Source of the DNA: an uncultured Muribaculaceae bacterium
GTDB lineage: Bacteria > Bacteroidota > Bacteroidia > Bacteroidales > Muribaculaceae
Reading direction: 5' to 3'
NCBI GenBank assembly: GCA_905233915.1
Contig: CAJOFM010000001.1
Coordinates: 395,492-459,491 of the forward strand
DNA: 64,000 nt
Shown here: one piece after another, positions 53,384-62,200 of the stretch
Numbering within the stretch: the first letter of the stretch is position 1
Layout: the number at the start of each line of letters is the position of its first letter
Notes under the pieces: generated by a model
The model's input: only the letters and a program-made list of their open reading frames with translations
Database searches by the model: none
What the model was told of the DNA's origin: nothing
Made by a program: the position numbers and the translations under genes

Positions 53384-53692
53384 ATGAGTAATAATAAATC
53401 AAGCGTGAATCAGGGACTGAAGATGTTGTTTGGCATCTTCATGGTTCTTGTGTATCTCGGAGTGGCTGTGCTCATGGCCATTAATTTCTTTGATTGGTCA
53501 AACACTCCACTGTGGAATGCTGTCAGGTGGTTCTTCGTGGTGCTCTTTGCCGCTTATGGTATCTATCGTGGCTACCGTGAGGTCAAGGGCGAGCACACCT
53601 ACGGCATGAGGGTGCAAGATGACCAAGAAGAGGAATACTCGACCTATAAACGCAATATATTAGAGACCAAAAGTGATGATGAGAAGGAGTAA
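53384..53692 (+). CDS. Small two-helix membrane protein
   Basis: 102 residues, unrecognised. Two hydrophobic helices (about 13-35 and 45-62) are joined by a short loop (NFFDWSNTPLWNAV) and followed by an acidic cytosolic tail ending KSDDEKE. Its stop overlaps the start of the PstS-like gene by about 15 bases, so the two are translationally coupled. In other Bacteroidales, small proteins of this kind sit beside PstS-like and TPR genes near ExbB/ExbD/TonB clusters; those are not seen here. Confidence 0.7.
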   Translation: MSNNKSSVNQGLKMLFGIFMVLVYLGVAVLMAINFFDWSNTPLWNAVRWFFVVLFAAYGIYRGYREVKGEHTYGMRVQDDQEEEYSTYKRNILETKSDDEKE

Positions 53693-54659
53693 CCTGTTGC
53701 TTGTGGCGACACTATTATTGTCGCTTGTGCTGTGTGCCTGTGGCGACCGTCGTCCCAAGAGCACCAGCACCCGTGGGCTGGCTCGCATCATGTGCGAGGA
53801 GTCATTCCAGAGCGTGCTCGAACAGGAAATTGCCGTGTTTGAGTATCAGTACCCCGAGGCCAGTATCATGCCGGAATATATCAATGAGCATGATGCCCTC
53901 GATTCACTATTTAACAATAAGGTGGATCTGATCATTATCTCGCATGACCTGACTCCTGAGCAAAAGAAGAGTCTCAAGAAGATAGGCCGCGGCTACCGCA
54001 CCAAGATGATTGCCGTGGATGCCATCGCAATTATCGTCAACAAGCAGAACGATATTGACGAATTGTCGATGGACGATTTGCGTGACATTTTCACCGGCAA
54101 GGTGAAGCGCTGGGGAGAGGTGTTCCCCACGAAACTGAAGAACGATACCATCAAGGTGATGTTCGACGGTTCGGGTACGGGTGTCGTGCATTATATGAAG
54201 GAGAAGTTCCTCAATGGCGGTCAGTTCGGCCCCAATGTTTATGCCAGGCAGTCGAGCCAGGATGTGTTCGCCGCAGTGGAAGAGTACAAGAACGTTATCG
54301 GCTTTATTGGCGTGAGCTGGATCACAAGCGACCTCAAGTCGGCCGAGATTCCTATTGCGCAAAAATATGAGGAACTCAAAACCAAGAACGAGGTGAGTGT
54401 CATTGACTTCACCGACCGCATCAAAGTGATGCCGGTGCGTGGCGATGACCAGGTACAGGGCGTGAAACCTTATCAGGCCCACATCAACAGCGGCGACTAT
54501 CCGCTGGTGCGCACTATCTGGGCTATCGACGCCTCCTACAACGGGATGCTCGACCATGGGTTCTTCACCTTCCTGACAGGTGTTATTGGCCAAAAGATAA
54601 TTCTGCAAACGGGTATTTTACCCGCTGCCGAGCCAGTTAGATATGTTGAAGTAGAGTGA
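53676..54659 (+). CDS. PstS-like phosphate-binding lipoprotein
   Basis: 327 residues from the ATG at 53676 (GTG 53673 and ATG 53679 are alternatives). Lipoprotein signal with LCAC box near residue 20. It has the type II periplasmic-binding fold of PstS: IMCEESFQSVLEQEIAVFE, VDLIIISHDLTPEQ, VDAIAIIVNKQNDIDELSMDDLRDIFTGKVKRWGE (family hallmark LRDIFTGK), and FDGSGTGVVHYM, matching the phosphate-contact SGT. No PstCAB genes follow, so it may serve in sensing or scavenging rather than as a standard importer. Confidence 0.85.
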   Translation: MMRRSNLLLVATLLLSLVLCACGDRRPKSTSTRGLARIMCEESFQSVLEQEIAVFEYQYPEASIMPEYINEHDALDSLFNNKVDLIIISHDLTPEQKKSLKKIGRGYRTKMIAVDAIAIIVNKQNDIDELSMDDLRDIFTGKVKRWGEVFPTKLKNDTIKVMFDGSGTGVVHYMKEKFLNGGQFGPNVYARQSSQDVFAAVEEYKNVIGFIGVSWITSDLKSAEIPIAQKYEELKTKNEVSVIDFTDRIKVMPVRGDDQVQGVKPYQAHINSGDYPLVRTIWAIDASYNGMLDHGFFTFLTGVIGQKIILQTGILPAAEPVRYVEVE

Positions 54660-54741
54660 TTTAATGGTTTGGCACGGAATTTGCAAAACGGATAATCAAA
54701 CAAAACTAACTCATAAATATTAACATTAAATTGTTACTGCA

Positions 54742-56367
54742 ATGAAACGTAAATTCTTTTTTGCATCACTCATGTTGATGGGTGCATCCCTGGTAGCTAA
54801 CGCACAGGGTTACAAGGACGGTATTGAGTACTACAAGGTTGACAAACTTGACAATGCCAAGGAACTGCTGGAGCGCAACCTGAATGCTCCCGCAACCGAC
54901 AAGGCCGAGGCATTCTACTATCTGGGTCAGATTGCTCTGCACCAGGGTAAGTTACCCGAGGCTGCCTCCAACTTTGACAAGGGTATCGCTGCTAACGCCG
55001 CCAATCCTTACAACTACGTTGGACAAGCCGCGCTCGCTCTCAAGAACGGTGGCGACGCCAAGGCGCTCCTTGAGAAGGCACGCAAACTGGTCAAGAAGGA
55101 CGCCAAGCTCGAGATGGAAATCGCACGCGCTTTCTATGATGCCAATCCCGTGACCTATGCCAAGGACATTGAGAAGTGCATCAAGAATGCCCGCAAGTGG
55201 AACGCCGACGACCCTGACAGCTATATCTTTGAGGCCGACACCAAGGCCGACAAGAAGGACTGGGGTAACGCAGCCGGTATCTATGAGCTGGCCTTTGACA
55301 AGGATCCTAACAATATTGAGGCTTATGTGAAGTATGCCAACACGTACTTCAATGTGAACCCCGGGATGGCAATCTCCCGCTTGGAGGAGCTGCAGGCCAA
55401 GGTGCCCAACTCGGCACTGGTTCAGCGCGAGCTCGCCGAGAAGTACTATGCCGACAACCTCGGTGCTAAGGCTGCCGAGCAGTATGGCAAGTATATCAAG
55501 AACCCCAACCACTTTGCTCAGGACGAGGTTCGTTACGTGCAGCTGCTGTTCTTCGGTGAGAAGTACAAGGAGTCTTATGACCTGGCTACCAGCCTTGTCA
55601 ACAAGCTCAATCCCGCCGACAGTAAGGTGTTCTACATGAAGCGTATGCAGCTATATAACCTCGTGCAGCTGCAGCAGTGGCAGGAGGCCGTCGAGGCAGG
55701 CCGCTCGTTCTTTGCCAACGCTATTCCCCAGGGTTCAAACTATGAGGTTCGCGACTACACCGACTTCGGTCAGGCATTGCAGACCGCAGGATTCCCCGAG
55801 GAGGCCATCGACGCCTATAACAAGGCCATCGACCTCAATCCCAAGAATACTGACCTGATCCGTAACTTGGGTGACTCCTATGCCGATGCTGAGAACTTTG
55901 TGAAGGCTGCCGAGTACTACCAGCGCCTGGTCGATGACGGCAACCACAAGTCCAATGACCTCTTCACCCTGTCCAACTACTACCTGGGTATCGCTAGCAC
56001 CGAGAGCCTCGATGCCACAACCAAGGCTGACGCACTCGCTAAGTCCCAGAAGTACATCGACGAGGTTGACAAGCTGGTTCCCGGAAATGTGCAGATCGTA
56101 AACCAGAAGGCCAAGATCGCCAAGTTCCGCGAGGGTGACAACAACAATGGCGCAGCCCTGGCTGCTTACAATGAGCTGCTGTCGATTCTCGAGACTAAGG
56201 AGAACAAGGCCGATTACGCTCGCTACTTCAAGTATGCCTACAACTACCTGGCTACTTACTACTTCACCAAGGGCGACAAGAACACGGCCAAGACCTACTA
56301 CCAGAAGTGGCTGGAGTATGATCCTGAAAACGAGTCCCTGCGCAATTACGTGAACAGCCTGAAGTAA
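54742..56367 (+). CDS. Secreted TPR-repeat protein
   Basis: 541 residues. Signal peptide 1-21 (ending NAQ). There are many tetratricopeptide units, such as AFYYLGQIALHQGKLPEAAS near 55, AAGIYELAFDKDPNNIEAY near 175, EEAIDAYNKAIDLNPKNTDL near 350 and YYFTKGDKNTAKTYYQKWLE near 505. It is probably a periplasmic or outer-membrane-facing scaffold. It lies 82 bases downstream of the PstS-like gene and forms a three-gene set with it. A GC-rich terminator follows. Confidence 0.85.
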   Translation: MKRKFFFASLMLMGASLVANAQGYKDGIEYYKVDKLDNAKELLERNLNAPATDKAEAFYYLGQIALHQGKLPEAASNFDKGIAANAANPYNYVGQAALALKNGGDAKALLEKARKLVKKDAKLEMEIARAFYDANPVTYAKDIEKCIKNARKWNADDPDSYIFEADTKADKKDWGNAAGIYELAFDKDPNNIEAYVKYANTYFNVNPGMAISRLEELQAKVPNSALVQRELAEKYYADNLGAKAAEQYGKYIKNPNHFAQDEVRYVQLLFFGEKYKESYDLATSLVNKLNPADSKVFYMKRMQLYNLVQLQQWQEAVEAGRSFFANAIPQGSNYEVRDYTDFGQALQTAGFPEEAIDAYNKAIDLNPKNTDLIRNLGDSYADAENFVKAAEYYQRLVDDGNHKSNDLFTLSNYYLGIASTESLDATTKADALAKSQKYIDEVDKLVPGNVQIVNQKAKIAKFREGDNNNGAALAAYNELLSILETKENKADYARYFKYAYNYLATYYFTKGDKNTAKTYYQKWLEYDPENESLRNYVNSLK

Positions 56368-56399
56368 GGATCTACAGGTAATTATCTAACCCCAACACT

Positions 56400-56431
56400 G
56401 CGGGCGGCTTTCTACAATGAAGGCCGCCCGC
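56400..56431 (+). terminator. GC-rich hairpin after the TPR gene
   Basis: Stem GCGGGCGGC (56400-56408) with GCCGCCCGC (56423-56431), extended by three weaker pairs. No long T run follows. Confidence 0.75.
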
Positions 56432-56529
56432 TTGACGTGTATTCCTGGTGCTATTCATCTTATTCAGTGTTAAATTCCCGCTATTTGTAATTTTTTTTAA
56501 ATAATGTGTAAAATCAAGAAAATATTTTT

Positions 56530-56537
56530 TACCTTTG
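56530..56537 (+). promoter_or_regulatory. -7 element TACCTTTG before the S8 protease
   Basis: TAnnTTTG match 47 bases before the start at 56585; a TGTG lies 21 bases upstream. Confidence 0.6.
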
Positions 56538-56584
56538 TAGGTTAAAAATAATGTGGCAAAAGTAATAAAATCAAGTCTAGTAAT

Positions 56585-58612
56585 ATGAAACGAGTATTAT
56601 GCCTGTTCACGGCCATGGTTTCACTCATGGCGGCGATAACTCCTATATTGGCTCAAGATGCCAATGACTACTATGATGCGTTTCTCGCAGTGAATGACGA
56701 TGTGAGTCTCAACGAGCTGCGCGACGCCGGCATGGTGATCACAGCCCGTTATGATGGCATTATCACTGCACGAGTGCCGAGTGACATGCGCCCCTCGGCA
56801 ATCAGGAGTTATAGTGGTGTGGAGTATGCCACCCCAGCAATTCAGTTAGTTACCTATAGTGACAGCGCCCGCTATTATTCGCATGTTGACCCTGTGCATG
56901 AGGGAATAGGACTGGATATGCCCTACACTGGCGAGGGTGTGATCGTGGGTGTGATTGACTGTGGTTTTGACTTCAATCACATCAACCTGTGGGATGCTGA
57001 TGGCCAGCCGCGTGTTAAGGCCGTTTATCTGCCCTTTGACAACACAGGCAAGCAGAACATGATCAACCGAATTGTGTTGCCGGGCAGCAGTTTCGAGACT
57101 CCTGATAAGATTAAGGCTCTGACCACCGACGATCCTCTCACCACCCATGGTACACAGACGGCGGGCATCGCTGCCGGCAGTTATAAAGGCAACAATTGGC
57201 ATGGTGTGGCTCCCGGTGCTGACATTGTGCTGTGTGGAATGCCTGAAACCGAGCTTAACGATGTCCGGGTGGCTCACTGCATCAGTTATATCGATGATTA
57301 TGCCCGCAGGGTAAACAAACCTTATGTGATCAATATCAGCCTTGGTTGTAATGCTGGCCCTCACGATGGCACCTCGTTCTTAACACGCATTTTCAAGCAA
57401 TTCTCGTCTCCAGGCCATGTGATTGTCGTGGCTGCCGGCAATGATGGTAATAGTCCCGTTTCAATCCATCGCTCCATTGAGAGCAAGCAGGATACCGTTG
57501 TCACCCTGTTGAGCGGTTATGGTGGAGGCTCACTGCGTACGGGTTACCTGTGTGCTCAGAGCAAGGAAGGCAAGGCGTTCAATACCAAGCTGATCGTTGT
57601 CGATACCCACTCGGGTAGAATCGTGTATCGCTCACGCGCAGTCGGTGCCACCGCCAGTGGTGTTGAGACCACTTTTTCCAGCGAGGAAGACCCCGCGTTG
57701 GCGCAGTACTACACCGGTAGCGTGGTCATCAAGGGTTCGATTGAGGCTAACTCCAATCCGACAGCATTGTGTTCCATCAACATGAAGTCCGTCCTTGGCC
57801 GTTATGTCATGGGATTTCAGTTCTATGCACCCTCGGCGGCCGACCTGGCCATTTGGACATCACAATATGCTTATTTCAGCAACTTTGGCTACAATTGGGC
57901 TGAAAGTGGTTCGTCAATCGGTTCCATCAGTGACTTGGCCACCACCGACAGTGTCATTTCAGTCGGCTCCTATAACAGCAAGCAGTATGTGACATTGCGG
58001 GATGGCTCACAATACTTCCGCGTCAATAGCACGCCGCTCATGCTGTCTTATTATTCTTCATACGGTCCCGATGAGAACGGTATCACCCGTCCCGATGTGT
58101 GTGCCCCGGGCAGTGTTGTCGTGGCCTCGGCCAACCGTTATGATACTGGCGCGCCCAACATCGCCTATTGGCAGCCCTCGGTCTACTTCAACTCTGTGGA
58201 GTATCCATATTGCCCTGACTTGGGAACATCTATGTCGGCCCCTGTGGTCACTGGCGCAATCGCGTTGTGGCTACAGGCCAATCCCTCATTGAGCACTGCC
58301 GACGTGCGCGACATCATCAAAAATACTTCCTATCACGACGGCTATATGACAGGTGATAACCGCAATCGCTGGGGTTACGGAAAGCTGGATGTGAATGCGG
58401 GTATGCGTTATGTCCTGCACCTTGGAGCAGAGTGGGTCAAGGGAGACGTCAATGGTGACTCCGAGGTGAACATCAGTGATATCAATGCATTGATTGATAT
58501 TATTTTAAGTGGCTCCGCAGCCGAGGATATGATGCGTCGTGCCGATGTCAACACTGACAGTGAGGTGAACATCAGTGACATCAACTCACTCATTGACATA
58601 ATTTTGAGTTAA
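56585..58612 (+). CDS. Secreted S8 (subtilisin-like) serine protease with dockerin-like tail
   Basis: 675 residues. Signal peptide 1-23. Catalytic triad D125 (VIDCGFDFNH), H188 (THGTQTAGIAAG) and S549 (LGTSMSAPVVTGAIAL), with the oxyanion Asn region AAGNDG near 285. An insertion of about 200 residues between His and Ser blocks contains a beta-rich domain (about 300-480). The C-terminal 60 residues are two dockerin-like repeats of a different subtype (GDVNGDSEVNISDINALIDIIL and a close copy), with NISDIN in place of the NVADVT seen in the other proteins. It has its own promoter. Confidence 0.92.
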   Translation: MKRVLCLFTAMVSLMAAITPILAQDANDYYDAFLAVNDDVSLNELRDAGMVITARYDGIITARVPSDMRPSAIRSYSGVEYATPAIQLVTYSDSARYYSHVDPVHEGIGLDMPYTGEGVIVGVIDCGFDFNHINLWDADGQPRVKAVYLPFDNTGKQNMINRIVLPGSSFETPDKIKALTTDDPLTTHGTQTAGIAAGSYKGNNWHGVAPGADIVLCGMPETELNDVRVAHCISYIDDYARRVNKPYVINISLGCNAGPHDGTSFLTRIFKQFSSPGHVIVVAAGNDGNSPVSIHRSIESKQDTVVTLLSGYGGGSLRTGYLCAQSKEGKAFNTKLIVVDTHSGRIVYRSRAVGATASGVETTFSSEEDPALAQYYTGSVVIKGSIEANSNPTALCSINMKSVLGRYVMGFQFYAPSAADLAIWTSQYAYFSNFGYNWAESGSSIGSISDLATTDSVISVGSYNSKQYVTLRDGSQYFRVNSTPLMLSYYSSYGPDENGITRPDVCAPGSVVVASANRYDTGAPNIAYWQPSVYFNSVEYPYCPDLGTSMSAPVVTGAIALWLQANPSLSTADVRDIIKNTSYHDGYMTGDNRNRWGYGKLDVNAGMRYVLHLGAEWVKGDVNGDSEVNISDINALIDIILSGSAAEDMMRRADVNTDSEVNISDINSLIDIILS

Positions 58613-58651
58613 CACTTTCAGGGTTGCCCATACGCCGAAAACTGAAAATCT

Positions 58652-59245
58652 ATGATTGATTACATAAAAGGTTCCATAGCTGAATTGAATCCCGCCTATG
58701 CCGTGCTTGATAACCATGGCATCGGTTATATGATGAATATCTCGTTGTCAACCTATGACACTCTGGCAAGGGTGGGGCAGGGGGAGTCGGCCTTGCTGTA
58801 TGCCTATGAGGCTATCAGGGAGGACGCCCATCTCCTCTACGGGTTCGCAACCAAGAAGGAGCGCGAGGCGTTCCTGTTGCTCATTTCGGTATCAGGTGTG
58901 GGACCCAACACGGCCCGAATGATTCTCTCATCGATGAGTGTCGAGGAGTTCTCTCAGGCTATCGCCGGCAACAACGTGGCAATGTTCAAATCTGTCAAGG
59001 GGGTAGGGGCAAAAACAGCCCAAAGAATAATAGTTGACCTCAAGGATAAAATAAAAGTGGCAGATGATACGTTATTAATACAAAAGGGTCAGCCCGCTGG
59101 CGAAACTTTTGACGAGGCACTTGCTGCACTCGTCATGCTCGGTTTCTCGCAACAGGCGTCCCAGAAAGCCCTCAAGTCGCTGTTTTCCAGCAATCCGTCC
59201 TTGAGCGTTGAGCAGGCAATCAAGCAGGCTCTCAAGATGATGTGA
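58652..59245 (+). CDS. ruvA: Holliday junction branch migration protein RuvA
   Basis: 197 residues. Domain I OB-fold begins MIDYIKGSIAELNPAYAVLDNHGIGYMMNI; the helix-hairpin-helix motifs are LISVSGVGPNTARMIL and FKSVKGVGAKTAQRIIVDLKDK; domain III (about 150-197) binds RuvB. It tetramerises on Holliday junctions. It sits 51 bases upstream of sprA, a gene order seen in other Bacteroidetes. A 7-bp periodic dimer (58635-58648) lies just before the start. Confidence 0.95.
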   Translation: MIDYIKGSIAELNPAYAVLDNHGIGYMMNISLSTYDTLARVGQGESALLYAYEAIREDAHLLYGFATKKEREAFLLLISVSGVGPNTARMILSSMSVEEFSQAIAGNNVAMFKSVKGVGAKTAQRIIVDLKDKIKVADDTLLIQKGQPAGETFDEALAALVMLGFSQQASQKALKSLFSSNPSLSVEQAIKQALKMM

Positions 59246-59296
59246 TGTGCTGTTAACGGCCTTGACGTAGTATTGATAGACGAATCTTGATTGTTC

Positions 59297-62200
59297 ATGC
59301 TGAACCGTAAAAAAATATTTGTTGCAATTCTCATTGGCGCTCTCATCGGATGGTGGGCAGGCAATGACACAATGTTGGCTCAATATGTGACGAGCACTTT
59401 GCCGCCTCCTCCACCGCCACCCGACACGCGTCCGTCAGCCCGACAATTGCAAACGCCAACGCTTGACTTGCACTATGATGTCAAGCCCACGATACCCCGC
59501 AATTATGATGATGTCAGCGGCTTAAATGAGTATGCTGCCGACTTGAAGACCCCATCCAACATTACAAGCGAGGTGGAGTTTGACCCTGAAACGGGTTGCT
59601 ATGTCATCCACACCCGCCTGGGTGACCATGACATTGTCACGCCCTACATCATGTCGTCAGACGAATACAGCAATTCGGCATTCAGGCAGTCCATGATGGA
59701 GTATTACCGCCAAAAGAATGCCGAGAGTGCTCAGGACAAAGACAAGGATCCGTTTAATTTCCTGGATATGCAGTTCGGCATGGGCCCGCTCGAAACCGTG
59801 TTCGGACCCGGTGGCGTCCAGCTCAAGACAACCGGTTCGGTAGTCATCAATATGGGCGTGAAGAGCAACTCGACCGACAACCCCGCTCTGTCGGTGTCGC
59901 AGCGCCGCAAGACCTACTTCGACTTTGACCAGAAGATTCAAGCTAATATCGCGGCTACCGTGGGTGACAAGATGCGATTTAACATGTCTTACAACACGGG
60001 CGCCACGTTTGACTTCGACAGCAAGAACCTGAAGTTGGCCTACGAAGGCAAGGAAGACGAAATCATCAAGAACATCGAGGCCGGTAATGTGAGCATGACC
60101 ACTGGATCATCGCTCATTCATGGTAGTGCGGCCCTGTTCGGTATCAAGACCAAACTGCAGTTCGGTAAACTCACTGCCACTGCTCTCGTGTCGCAGCAGA
60201 ACAGTGAGACACAGACGGTGAGCAGCAAGGGTGGATCGCAGACGACCGAGTTCTATATCTCGGCCGACAAATATGATCAGAACCGCAACTTCTTCCTCTC
60301 TCATTTTTTCCGGGATAATTACGACCAGTGGTGCTCAAAACTTCCTCTGGTATCTTCGGGACTGCAAATCAAGCGCATCGAGGTATGGATTACTAACAAG
60401 CGCAACAACTATAACGAGTCCCGCCACATCATGTCCTTCATGGACCTGGGTGAGGGCGACCCCAAGAATATCAGCAATAGCCACTGGGTGGGTACAGGAC
60501 CAAATGTCCTTCCATCCAACTCCGCAAACAACATGCTCAGCGAGATCAAGGATAATTATCCTGATGCCCGCTACATGAGCAAGGCCTCTTCTGCTCTGCT
60601 GCCTTTGAAGGATTATGACTTTGAGGGCGGAAAGGACTACGAGAAAATTGAGAGTGCCCGCCTGTTGTCATCGTCGGAATACACGTTGAATGCCAGTTTG
60701 GGTTATATCATGCTCAAGACCGCCTTGTCGAGCGATGAAATTCTGGCTGTAGCCTATGAGTACACCTATGGAGGACGCACTTATCAGGTCGGCGAGTTTT
60801 CTGGAGACATCACCTCGACCGAGCAGTCATTGTACGTCAAGATGCTCAAGGGAACGACCTCATCGCCCTATTTCCCCATGTGGGACCTGGCGATGAAGAA
60901 TGTGTATGCCCTTGGCGCTTACCAGATTCAGAAAAACAACTTTAAGCTCAATATCAAGTACCTGAGTGATACTACAGGTAATGAGCTTACTTATATCCCC
61001 GCTGGCAAGATCAATGGCAAGCCGTTGTTGCAAGTGATGAACCTCGACCGCTTGGACGCCAACCAGGAGACCAATATCGATGGTAAGTTTGACTACCTCG
61101 AGGGATACACGGTTCAGTCCTCGACGGGCAAAATCATTTTCCCGGTTGTTGAGCCTTTCGGCGAGCATCTGGGCAAAGCATTTGACGATGACATGATTGC
61201 CAAGGATTATGTCTATACCGAGCTCTATGACTCGACACTGACTGTAGCACAACAATTCAGCGACAAGAACAAGTTTGTGCTTGCTGGTGAGTACCAGTCC
61301 AGTTCGGGAAGCGTCATCAGGCTTAATGCGACTAATGTGGCGCGTGGTTCGGTTGTGGTAACAGCTGGAGGTGTGACCCTTACCGAGAATAGCGACTATA
61401 CCGTTGACTACACGATGGGTACGGTAACCATCACCAACCAGAGCATCATCGATGCCGGTACCAACATCAGTGTCTCTCTTGAGAACCAGTCCACTTTCTC
61501 CATGCAGCGCAAGACGCTGTTAGGACTGGATCTTGACTATGCCTTCAACAAGAACTTCCATATCGGGGCTACGGTCATGCACTATGGTGAAAAGGCCATC
61601 GGTGACAAGGTGGCGATTGGTAGCGAGCTCGTGAACAACACCATCTGGGGTGTGAATATGTCTTATAACACCCAGTTCATGTGGCTTACCAACCTGTTGA
61701 ACAAGATTCCTACCGTCAATGCTACAGCGCCGTCAAGCGTGAGCTTCCTCGGTGAATTTGCCCAACTCGTCCCCCATCAGGCTAAGACGGGTTCAAACTC
61801 TGGTAGTTCCTATATTGACGACTTCGAGTCCACCCAGTCGGGTATTGACGTGAGGTCGCCATACTCGTGGTTCTTGTCATCCACACCTTATGACCCGTCA
61901 GCCAGTGCTTTGTTCCCCGAGGCTGCCCTGAACAACGATGTGGCTTATGGCAAGAATCGCGCCCTGTTGTCGTGGTACTATGTGGACCGACTGTTCACCC
62001 AGCGCAACTCTTCCTTTGCTCCCGGTTATATCAAGAATGACTTGAATGAGTTGTCCTATCCCTATGCGCGTGAGGTGGCATTCAGTGAGGTGTTCCCCGG
62101 ACGTGAGCTCAACTATGGTGAGTCGTCTGTAATCCAGACTCTGAACCTCTCGTTCTATCCTCGTGAACGTGGCCCGTACAATCTTGACGGTACCAATGTC

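Noticed and set aside
9772-58612. Cellulosome-like complex based on the dockerin-like repeats
   Set aside because: No cohesin, scaffoldin or cellulase is encoded in the window, and the repeats are carried by proteases and a deiminase.
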